DNA from: Litorisediminicola beolgyonensis
GTDB lineage: Bacteria > Pseudomonadota > Alphaproteobacteria > Rhodobacterales > Rhodobacteraceae
Length of the DNA stretch: 64,000 bases
Direction: 5' to 3'
NCBI RefSeq assembly: GCF_042679605.1
Contig: NZ_JBHTMU010000012.1
Coordinates: forward strand, 1 to 64,000
Positions within the stretch are counted from its first letter, which is position 1; each line of letters starts with the position of its first letter. The notes below the pieces were generated by a model. It saw nothing but the letters and a program-made list of their open reading frames with translations. It had not been told where the DNA came from and did no database searches. Position numbers and translations under genes: made by a program. Shown piece by piece: positions 50,014 through 60,132 of the stretch.

Positions 50014-51282
50014 ATGGACAATATCGCAGGACAGAAATCGGGCCTTTCCATCGTCACCAACCTGAGCGTGATCGCTCTGGTGCTGATCTGGCTGATCCCG
50101 ACCGTGGGCCTTCTGGTCTCGTCGTTCCGGGAGCGCGAACAGATCTCGGAATCCGGCTGGTGGAGCGCGATGTTCCCGGTCGAGCAGGCCTATCGCATCA
50201 ACCCTTCGGCCGCCGATGCGCGGCCCGATGGCGACATCTTCGTGCTCGAGGGCAATGTCTTCTCCTCGCCCGATGTCGCGGGTTCCGGCACGGTCTCGGG
50301 CTTCGGGATCGCCGCCACCGCGCCGGGCGCGGCGGAGCCGGGCACGGTCTATGCCCGCTACCGCATCGACGTGCGCGAGGAAGACGGCAAGATCGACGAC
50401 ACCCGCATCGAGGTCCAGCATCCCCTGGGCGAGGCGGCAAGCTTCCCCGAGACCGACGAGGACGGCAACGAGATCATCCCCGGCACCGAGGTCTTCGACC
50501 GATCACTCAGCATCGCGGCCAATGGCGATTTCGTCTATCGCGACGCGGACGAGATCAGCCGCGACCCGTCCGTCTACATCACCGCCGAGACGCCGCCCGA
50601 GTTCACCTTGCAGAACTACGAGCAGATCCTGACCTCGGACAACATGGACCGGGCCTTCATCAACACGCTGACGGTGACGATCCCGGCCACGATCATCCCG
50701 ATCCTCGTCGCGGCCTTCGCGGCCTATGCGCTCGCCTGGATGGATTTCGCGGGCAGGGGGTTCCTGATCGCGATGGTGGTGGGTCTTCTGGTGGTGCCCT
50801 TGCAGCTCGCGCTCGTGCCACTCCTGCAACTGCACAACGCGGTCGGGATCGGACAGAGTTTCCTCGGGATATGGCTGGCGCATACGGCCTTCGGCATGCC
50901 GCTCGCGATCTATCTCTTGCGCAACTACATGGTCGGACTGCCACGCGACATCATCGAGAGCGCCAAGGTCGACGGGGCCACGGATTTCCAGGTCTTCACC
51001 AAGATCGTCCTGCCCTTGTCCTTCCCGGCGCTGGCGAGCTTCGCGATCTTCCAGTTCCTCTGGACCTGGAACGACCTTCTCGTGGCCAAGGTGTTCCTGC
51101 CGTCCAACTCGGAGAGCTGGGTGATGACGGTCAAGATCGCCGACGACCTTCTGGGCTCGCGCGGCGGCGACTGGGGCATCCTGGCGGCCGCGGCCTTCAT
51201 CTCCATCGCGGTTCCGCTTTTCGTGTTCTTCGCGATGCAACGCTATCTCGTGCGCGGCCTTCTGGCCGGCTCGGTCAAGTGA
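50014..51282 (+). CDS. aglG: Alpha-glucoside ABC transporter permease AglG
   Basis: The protein has 422 residues. Helix 1 (LSVIALVLIWLIPTVGLLVSSF) is followed by an unusually long extracytoplasmic segment of about 160 residues (VEQAYRINPSAADARPDGDIFVLEG through NYEQILTSDN), then five helices. The EAA loop is GLPRDIIESAKVDGATDFQVFTKIVLPL. The long loop may contact the binding protein AglE, which is inference from position. aglA starts seven bases after the stop. Confidence 0.92.
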   Translation: MDNIAGQKSGLSIVTNLSVIALVLIWLIPTVGLLVSSFREREQISESGWWSAMFPVEQAYRINPSAADARPDGDIFVLEGNVFSSPDVAGSGTVSGFGIAATAPGAAEPGTVYARYRIDVREEDGKIDDTRIEVQHPLGEAASFPETDEDGNEIIPGTEVFDRSLSIAANGDFVYRDADEISRDPSVYITAETPPEFTLQNYEQILTSDNMDRAFINTLTVTIPATIIPILVAAFAAYALAWMDFAGRGFLIAMVVGLLVVPLQLALVPLLQLHNAVGIGQSFLGIWLAHTAFGMPLAIYLLRNYMVGLPRDIIESAKVDGATDFQVFTKIVLPLSFPALASFAIFQFLWTWNDLLVAKVFLPSNSESWVMTVKIADDLLGSRGGDWGILAAAAFISIAVPLFVFFAMQRYLVRGLLAGSVK

Positions 51283-51289
51283 GACGATC

Positions 51290-52945
51290 ATGAACAAGAC
51301 GGCCAAGCGTCCCGTTCCGGCGGGGCTCGACAAACACGCCGACTGGTGGCGCGGCGCGGTGATCTACCAGATCTATCCGCGGAGCTTCCAGGACAGCAAC
51401 GGCGACGGCGTCGGCGACCTTCTGGGCATCGCCCGGAGGCTCGAGCATGTCGCCTCGCTCGGCGTGGACGCGATCTGGATCTCGCCCTTCTTCAAGTCGC
51501 CGATGCGCGATTTCGGCTATGACGTGTCGGATTACTGCGATGTCGACCCGATGTTCGGCACGCTGGGTGATTTCGACACGGTGATCGCCGAGGCGCACCG
51601 GCTGGGCCTGAAGGTGCTGATCGACCTCGTGCTGTCGCATACTTCGATCGACCATCCCTGGTTCGTCGAGAGCCGCCAGTCCAAGGACAATCCCAGGTCC
51701 AACTGGTATGTCTGGGCCGATGCCAAGCCCGACGGCACGCCGCCCAATAACTGGCTGTCGATCTTCGGTGGCTCGTCCTGGCAATGGGATCCGGGCCGCT
51801 GCCAGTATTACCTGCACAATTTCCTGGCCGAGCAGCCCGACCTGAACTTTCACGAACCCGAGGTGCAGAAGACGCTTCTGGACACCGCCGAGTTCTGGCT
51901 CGACCGCGGCGTCGACGGCTTCCGGCTCGATACGATCAACTTCTATGTCCATGACAAGGAGTTGCGCGACAACCCGGCCCTGCCGCCCGAAGAGCGCAAC
52001 CCGATCACCGCGCCCGCGGTGAACCCCTATACCTGGCAGAACCATCTCTACGACAAGACCCAGCCCGAGAATCTTCTGTTCCTGAAGAAGCTCCGCACGC
52101 TGATGAACCGCTACAACGCCGCCGCGGTCGGCGAGATCGGCGAGGACCAGCGCGGGCTCGAGGTGCTGGGCGAATATACCGGCGGCTCGGACTACATCCA
52201 CATGAGCTACGCCTTCGAGCTTTTGTCCGACAAGATGCCGACCGCGGCTTACGTCAAGAAAGTCTTCGACATGGTCGAGGACAAGGCCGCGCAGGGCTGG
52301 CCCTGCTGGGCGTTCTCGAACCACGACGTGCCGCGGCATATCTCGCGCTGGAACCTGCCCGAAAACGGCGCCCGCGCCTTCACCACGCTGATGATGTGCC
52401 TCAAGGGCTCGTGCTGCCTCTACCAGGGCGAGGAGTTGGGCCTGAACGAGGCCGAGGTCGCCTTCGAGGATCTGCAGGACCCCTATGGCAAGCGGTTCTG
52501 GCCGGCCTTCAAGGGCCGCGACGGCTGCCGGACGCCGATGGTCTGGGATGGCGATGCCTATAATGGTGGCTTCTCCGAGGTCCGGCCCTGGCTTCCGGTC
52601 AGCCACCAGCATCTGCACCGCGCGGTCAACGAGCAGGATGCCGATCCGGGCGCGATCCTGCAGCATTACCGCCGCGCCATCGCCTTCCGTCACGCCCACC
52701 CGGCGCTGATGCAGGGCGACCAGGAGCGGATGCAGGCTTCGGGCACCATCGTCAGCTTCCGCCGGAGCCTCGGCGGCGACACGATCTTCTGCGCCTTCAA
52801 CCTGAGCGGAGAACCCGGCGCCATCGACGCGCCCGAGGGCCGCTGGACGGTGATCGGGCAGGAACTGGGCAGCACCGGCCCCGCGCCGGACGGGCGGCTC
52901 CATCTGGGGCCCTGGCAGCCGGCCTTGATGGTCCGCGCGGGCTGA
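51290..52945 (+). CDS. aglA: Alpha-glucosidase AglA (GH13)
   Basis: The protein has 551 residues with no signal peptide, hence cytoplasmic. Regions: I KVLIDLVLSHTSIDHPWF; II GVDGFRLDTINFY with nucleophile Asp; III AAVGEIGEDQRG with acid/base Glu; IV AFSNHDVPRHISRW. The N-terminal AVIYQIYPRSFQDSNGDGVGDL is the oligo-1,6-glucosidase/alpha-glucosidase signature with a calcium loop. It splits imported alpha-glucosides to glucose and the aglycone sugar. It is embedded between the permease and ATPase genes, the same order as rhizobial aglEFGAK. Confidence 0.93.
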   Translation: MNKTAKRPVPAGLDKHADWWRGAVIYQIYPRSFQDSNGDGVGDLLGIARRLEHVASLGVDAIWISPFFKSPMRDFGYDVSDYCDVDPMFGTLGDFDTVIAEAHRLGLKVLIDLVLSHTSIDHPWFVESRQSKDNPRSNWYVWADAKPDGTPPNNWLSIFGGSSWQWDPGRCQYYLHNFLAEQPDLNFHEPEVQKTLLDTAEFWLDRGVDGFRLDTINFYVHDKELRDNPALPPEERNPITAPAVNPYTWQNHLYDKTQPENLLFLKKLRTLMNRYNAAAVGEIGEDQRGLEVLGEYTGGSDYIHMSYAFELLSDKMPTAAYVKKVFDMVEDKAAQGWPCWAFSNHDVPRHISRWNLPENGARAFTTLMMCLKGSCCLYQGEELGLNEAEVAFEDLQDPYGKRFWPAFKGRDGCRTPMVWDGDAYNGGFSEVRPWLPVSHQHLHRAVNEQDADPGAILQHYRRAIAFRHAHPALMQGDQERMQASGTIVSFRRSLGGDTIFCAFNLSGEPGAIDAPEGRWTVIGQELGSTGPAPDGRLHLGPWQPALMVRAG

Positions 52946-52975
52946 GACGAACGACTAGGGGAAGGACGAGGACAT

Positions 52976-54067
52976 ATGGCGAACCTGAAACTGACCGATG
53001 TCGAGAAGACCTACGGGGGCACGGTCAACGTGCTCAACGACATCAATCTCGACATCAAGCAGGGCGAACTGATCGTGTTCGTCGGTCCTTCGGGCTGCGG
53101 GAAGTCGACGCTTCTGCGGATGATCGCGGGGCTCGAGCAGATCACCGGCGGCACGCTCGAGATCGACGGGCAGATCGTCAACGACGTGCCGCCCGCGCAG
53201 CGCGGCATCGCGATGGTGTTCCAGAGCTACGCGCTCTATCCGCACATGACGGTGCGCGACAACATGAGCTTCGCGCTGAAGATCGCCAAGAAGAGCCAGT
53301 CCGAGATCGACGAGGCGGTGAACCGCGCCGCTAAGATGCTGCAGCTCGAACCCTATCTCGACCGCCTGCCCAAGGCGCTCTCGGGCGGTCAGCGCCAGCG
53401 CGTCGCCATCGGCCGCTCCATCGTGCGCGACCCCAAGGTCTATCTCTTCGACGAGCCGCTCTCGAATCTCGACGCGGCGCTGCGGGTGGCGACCCGGATC
53501 GAGATCGCGCAGCTCAAGGAGAAGATGCCGAACTCGACGATGATCTACGTGACCCATGACCAGGTCGAGGCGATGACGCTGGCGACCCGGATCGTGGTGC
53601 TGGCCAACAAGGGCATCGCGCAGGTCGGCTCGCCGCTGGAGCTCTACGAGACGCCCAACAGCGAGTTCGTGGCGCAGTTCATCGGCTCTCCGGCGATGAA
53701 CCTTTTGCCCGGCACGATCACCGAGACCGGCGAACGCACGGTGGTGAAGATGGACCATGACGGCGGCACCGCGGTGTCGCTCTATCCGACGACCGAGGCC
53801 GACAAGGGGCTCAAGGTCAATGTCGGCGTCCGGCCCGAGGATCTGGTCGAGGCGGCGGGGGACGAGTATCTCTACGAGGGCCGGGTGGACATCATCGAGG
53901 CGCTCGGCGAGGTGACGCTGCTCTATTTCGAGGCCGACAAGGGCGAGCCGGTGATCGGCAAGCTGCCCGGCATCCATAAGGACCTGCGCGGCAAGACCGT
54001 GAAGCTCGGCGCCGAGCCGGAGAAGGTGCATCTCTTCCATGACGGGGTCTCGCTGAAATACCGCTGA
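52976..54067 (+). CDS. aglK: Alpha-glucoside ABC transporter ATP-binding protein AglK
   Basis: The protein has 363 residues. Walker A is FVGPSGCGKSTLLR, the Q loop VFQSYALYPHMTV, the signature LSGGQRQRVAIGR, Walker B KVYLFDEPLSNLD, and the H loop YVTHDQVEAMTL. A C-terminal TOBE/MalK-type regulatory domain follows (VGVRPEDLVEA, LGEVTLLYFEA). It powers AglF-AglG, last gene of the agl operon. Confidence 0.94.
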   Translation: MANLKLTDVEKTYGGTVNVLNDINLDIKQGELIVFVGPSGCGKSTLLRMIAGLEQITGGTLEIDGQIVNDVPPAQRGIAMVFQSYALYPHMTVRDNMSFALKIAKKSQSEIDEAVNRAAKMLQLEPYLDRLPKALSGGQRQRVAIGRSIVRDPKVYLFDEPLSNLDAALRVATRIEIAQLKEKMPNSTMIYVTHDQVEAMTLATRIVVLANKGIAQVGSPLELYETPNSEFVAQFIGSPAMNLLPGTITETGERTVVKMDHDGGTAVSLYPTTEADKGLKVNVGVRPEDLVEAAGDEYLYEGRVDIIEALGEVTLLYFEADKGEPVIGKLPGIHKDLRGKTVKLGAEPEKVHLFHDGVSLKYR

Positions 54068-54082
54068 TCGGTCGTTCTGCCC

Positions 54083-54126
54083 CGAATTCCGAACCGGAAT
54101 TCGCGCGGAAACCGGTCCGGTTTCCG
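54083..54126. repeat. Two adjacent perfect hairpins after aglK
   Basis: CGAATTCCG-AAC-CGGAATTCG (54083-54103) and CGGAAACCGG-T-CCGGTTTCCG (54106-54126) are two perfect inverted repeats two bases apart, starting 15 bp after the aglK stop. A further small stem, ACCGGGC-AA-GCCCGGT, lies at 54154-54169. None has a T-tract. Together they may end or protect the agl transcript before uvrA. Confidence 0.55.
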
Positions 54127-54172
54127 CCACCGCCCGCGACGCGGTGCCGCAGAACCGGGCAAGCCCGGTCAC

Positions 54173-54198
54173 GTTTCCCTTTCGTTCTCTTTTCGCTC
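54173..54198 (+). promoter_or_regulatory. LexA-like direct repeats upstream of uvrA
   Basis: GTTT (54173), GTTC (54184) and GCTC (54195) recur every 11 bases. The alphaproteobacterial LexA box is GTTC-N7-GTTC; here two overlapping versions each have one mismatch. The position, 55 bp before the uvrA start, fits an SOS-controlled uvrA. Confidence 0.45.
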
Positions 54199-54252
54199 TT
54201 GGAGGAACCGGGCCGATCCCCTATCTGTTGACCATTCGTGAGCGGGGGTATC

Positions 54253-57141
<2,889 letters not shown>

Positions 57142-57200
57142 CACCCCGATGTCACCCGGCGCGTCCCACCTCGACGCGCCGGGCGACCCCGCACAGAGTT

Positions 57201-57249
57201 TCATCTGTCCGGAAATATCCCGGAGAGCGCGAGAGGCAGCGCCTCTCGC
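57201..57249 (-). repeat. 49-bp structured intergenic repeat, copy 2 (inverted)
   Basis: This is the same element as at 28312-28360, in the opposite orientation, between uvrA and guaB. The hairpin is GCGAGAGGC-AGC-GCCTCTCGC, a perfect 9-bp stem. It is joined to the block TCATCTGTCCGGAAATATCC on the plus strand, which is identical in both copies. The four differences fall one in the linker and three in the stem, where pairing is kept. The rest of this 274-bp gap holds no ORF I would support. Confidence 0.8.
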
Positions 57250-57415
57250 ATCGCGCAGCGATCCAAGGCGCATCCGCTCACAAGATCACCCACGTCTGAC
57301 GCAGCGACAGACCGCCACAGCCCGCGCGCGCCGCATTTCCCCGAACCGGTCTTTCCAATCCCGCTCACCCATGCGATAGGGACGCGCCAACCGAACCGCT
57401 CCCGAGGAGACCCCC

Positions 57416-58864
57416 ATGGAGATTCGCGAGGCGCTGACCTTCGACGACGTGCTACTGGTTCCCGCCGAATCCGGCGTGCTCCCGTCGACCGCGGACACGC
57501 GGACCCGGGTCACACGGTCCATCGCGCTGAACATCCCGCTTCTGTCCTCGGCCATGGACACCGTCACCGAGGCGCGGATGGCGATCACCATGGCGCAGGC
57601 CGGCGGGATCGGCGTGATCCACAAGAACCTCTCGGTCGAAGAGCAGGCCCGCGAGGTCCGCCGCGTCAAGCGCTTCGAGAGCGGCATCGTCTACAACCCG
57701 GTCACCCTGACACCGAACCAGACGCTCGCCGATGCCAAGGCGTTGACCGAGCGCTACGGCTTCACCGGCTTCCCGGTGGTGGATGAAAGCGGGCGCGTGG
57801 TGGGGATCGTGACCAACCGCGATATGCGCTTCGCCCAGAAGGACGAGACCCCGGTCGCGCGGATGATGACCTCCGACAATCTCGCCATCCTGCGCGAGCC
57901 CGCCGACCGCGACCAGGCCATCGACCTGATGCGCGAGCGGCGGATCGAGAAGCTCCTCATCACCGATGCCAGCGGCAAGCTCACCGGTCTCCTGACGCTC
58001 AAGGACACCGAGAAGGCCGTGCTCAACCCCACCGCCTGCAAGGACCGGCTTGGGCGTCTGCGTGTCGCCGCCGCCACCTCGGTCGGCGATTCCGGGTTCG
58101 AGCGCACCGAGGCGCTCTTAGATGCGGGCGTCGACATCGTCGTGGTCGACACCGCCCATGGTCATTCCCGCGGCGTGCTGGAGGCGGTGACCCGCGCCAA
58201 GCGGCTCTCGAACGAGCTGCAGGTGATCGCCGGGAACGTCGCCACCGCCGAGGCCACCCGCGCGCTCATCGACGCGGGCGCCGATGCGGTCAAGGTCGGC
58301 ATCGGCCCGGGCTCGATCTGCACCACGCGCATGGTCGCGGGCGTCGGCATGCCGCAGCTCACCGCGATCATGGATTGCGCCTCGGCCGCGGGCGACACGC
58401 CGGTGATCGCCGATGGCGGCATCAAGTTCTCCGGCGATTTCGCCAAGGCCATCGCCGCGGGCGCGTCCTGCGCCATGGTCGGCAGCATGATCGCCGGAAC
58501 CGATGAAAGCCCGGGCGAGGTGATCCTCTACCAGGGCCGCTCCTTCAAGGCCTATCGCGGCATGGGCTCGCTCGGCGCCATGGCTCGCGGCTCGGCCGAC
58601 CGGTATTTCCAGAAGGACGCCGCCTCGGACAAGCTCGTGCCCGAAGGGATCGAGGGGCAGGTGCCCTATAAGGGTGCGGCCGGCGCGGTGATCCATCAGC
58701 TCGTGGGCGGCCTCCGTGCCGCGATGGGCTATACCGGCTGCGCCACCGTCGACGAGATGCGTGCCAACTGCCAGTTCGTGAAGATCACCGGGGCGGGCCT
58801 GCGCGAAAGCCATGTCCACGACGTGCAGATCACCCGCGAAAGCCCGAACTACCGGATCGGATGA
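57416..58864 (+). CDS. guaB: Inosine-5'-monophosphate dehydrogenase
   Basis: The protein has 482 residues. The catalytic Cys is near residue 302 in VGIGPGSICTTRMVAGVG. Two CBS domains occupy about residues 95-205 (GFTGFPVVDESGRVVGIVTNRD, IEKLLITDASGKLTGLLTLKD). The flap carries GSADRYFQ, and the IMP phosphate site is DGGIKFSGDFAKAIAAGAS. It oxidises IMP to XMP with NAD+, the first committed step to GMP. GAGGAGA lies six bases before the ATG. rsmB starts five bases after the stop. Confidence 0.97.
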   Translation: MEIREALTFDDVLLVPAESGVLPSTADTRTRVTRSIALNIPLLSSAMDTVTEARMAITMAQAGGIGVIHKNLSVEEQAREVRRVKRFESGIVYNPVTLTPNQTLADAKALTERYGFTGFPVVDESGRVVGIVTNRDMRFAQKDETPVARMMTSDNLAILREPADRDQAIDLMRERRIEKLLITDASGKLTGLLTLKDTEKAVLNPTACKDRLGRLRVAAATSVGDSGFERTEALLDAGVDIVVVDTAHGHSRGVLEAVTRAKRLSNELQVIAGNVATAEATRALIDAGADAVKVGIGPGSICTTRMVAGVGMPQLTAIMDCASAAGDTPVIADGGIKFSGDFAKAIAAGASCAMVGSMIAGTDESPGEVILYQGRSFKAYRGMGSLGAMARGSADRYFQKDAASDKLVPEGIEGQVPYKGAAGAVIHQLVGGLRAAMGYTGCATVDEMRANCQFVKITGAGLRESHVHDVQITRESPNYRIG

Positions 58865-58868
58865 GCCG

Positions 58869-60020
58869 GTGACCCCGGCTGCGCGCGTTCAGGCCGCGAT
58901 CGAATGCCTCGACCGGATCGCCTCGGGCGCGGCGGCGGAGCAGGTCCTGACGGATTGGGGGCGGCGATCGCGCTATGCGGGGTCGAAGGACCGCGCCGCC
59001 GTGCGCGATCACGTCTTCGACGCGCTCCGGCAATGGCGCTCTTCCGCCGTGCTCGGCGGCTCCGAAAGCGGGCGCGGGCGCATGATCGGCCTTCTCAGGG
59101 CGTCTGGCATCGACCCCGAGACCCTCTTCACCGGAGAGCGCTTCGCGCCGGAGCCTCTGAGCGACGCCGAGCGTGCCGCAGGCGCCGCGCCCGAAGGCGC
59201 AGCCGCCTGGGATCTGCCCGACTGGCTGGCCCGCCGATTTACCGATGACCTGGGCGACGAGGCCGAGACCGCGGCCCAGGCCCTGCGCCACCGCGCCCCG
59301 GTCACCCTGCGCGTGAACCGTCTCAAGACCACGCTCGAGGCCGCCCGCGCCGATCTCTCCGCGGAGGGCATCGAGACCGAGCCGAACCCCCGAGCGCCTC
59401 TGGCGCTGACCGTCACCAGCAATCCACGCCGCGTGGCGCAGAGCGCCGCCTATCAGGACGGCCGTGTCGAGCTGCAGGACGCCTCGAGCCAGGCCATTGT
59501 CGCAGCGCTGCCGCTCAAGCCCGGCGCGCGCGTTCTGGATTATTGTGCCGGGGGCGGCGGCAAGGCCTTGGCCATGGCAGCGGAAACCGGCGGCCGGATC
59601 GACTGCCACGACGCCGCGCCGCGCCGCATGGCCGATCTGCCCGCGCGCGCGGCCCGCGCCGGTGCGGATCTGCGGATCGTGCCTGCCCCCGAGGGTACCT
59701 ATGACCTCGTTCTCTGCGATGCGCCCTGTTCGGGCAGCGGGACGTGGCGCCGCGCGCCCGAAGCGAAATGGCGTCTGTCTCCGGGCGATCTGGACGACCT
59801 CCTGACCGTTCAGGCCGAGATCCTCGATCGGGCCGCGACGCTCGTCGGGCCCGGAGGCGCGCTGGCCTATGCCACATGCTCGATCCTGTCCGCGGAAAAC
59901 TCCAGTCAGATCAAAAGCTTTCTCGACCGCAATCCGAAGTGGGAGCGGGGAGACGAACTACGGTTTCTTCCAGATCACGCCGGGGATGGATTCTACCTAT
60001 GCGTGTTATTCTGTCGTTGA
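58869..60020 (+). CDS. rsmB: RsmB/NOP-family 16S rRNA (cytosine-5) methyltransferase
   Basis: The protein has 383 residues, somewhat shorter than E. coli RsmB (429). An N-terminal NusB-like helical RNA-binding part (about residues 1-75) precedes the Rossmann methyltransferase domain. The S-adenosylmethionine loop is VLDYCAGGGGKALAMAAE. The two conserved Cys are in LCDAPCSGSGTWRR and AYATCSILSAEN. It methylates a cytosine in rRNA (C967 in E. coli). I chose the GTG at 58869 since no ATG in frame gives a family-like N-terminus. It follows guaB by four bases. Confidence 0.9.
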   Translation: MTPAARVQAAIECLDRIASGAAAEQVLTDWGRRSRYAGSKDRAAVRDHVFDALRQWRSSAVLGGSESGRGRMIGLLRASGIDPETLFTGERFAPEPLSDAERAAGAAPEGAAAWDLPDWLARRFTDDLGDEAETAAQALRHRAPVTLRVNRLKTTLEAARADLSAEGIETEPNPRAPLALTVTSNPRRVAQSAAYQDGRVELQDASSQAIVAALPLKPGARVLDYCAGGGGKALAMAAETGGRIDCHDAAPRRMADLPARAARAGADLRIVPAPEGTYDLVLCDAPCSGSGTWRRAPEAKWRLSPGDLDDLLTVQAEILDRAATLVGPGGALAYATCSILSAENSSQIKSFLDRNPKWERGDELRFLPDHAGDGFYLCVLFCR

Positions 60021-60046
60021 CGAGACTTGGAATCAACTTTTACGAG
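60017..60046 (+). promoter_or_regulatory. Candidate cckA promoter
   Basis: TTGACG at 60017-60022 is followed after 17-18 bp by TTACGA/TACGAG (60040-60046). It overlaps the last codon of rsmB and would start transcription near 60052, just before the CtrA box. Confidence 0.4.
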
Positions 60047-60061
60047 TCTCTTCGAGGGACA

Positions 60062-60076
60062 TTAAACCACTATTAA
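60062..60076. promoter_or_regulatory. CtrA box (TTAA-N7-TTAA) upstream of cckA
   Basis: TTAAACCACTATTAA is an exact match to the CtrA full-site consensus TTAA-N7-TTAA. It lies 57 bp before the cckA start and about 10 bp after the predicted transcription start. CckA controls CtrA phosphorylation, so this site would close a feedback loop. Binding is not shown. Confidence 0.65.
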
Positions 60077-60132
60077 GACCGCTATGGCGAAGTGTCTCCC
60101 GTGTCGCGATGAACGAGGGAGCAGAATCGCAC

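Noticed and set aside
59869..60132. Fusion or extension of the cckA frame into rsmB
   Set aside because: The extension is an out-of-frame shadow of the rsmB end and lacks CckA-like sequence; ribosome-binding site and membrane segments favour 60133.
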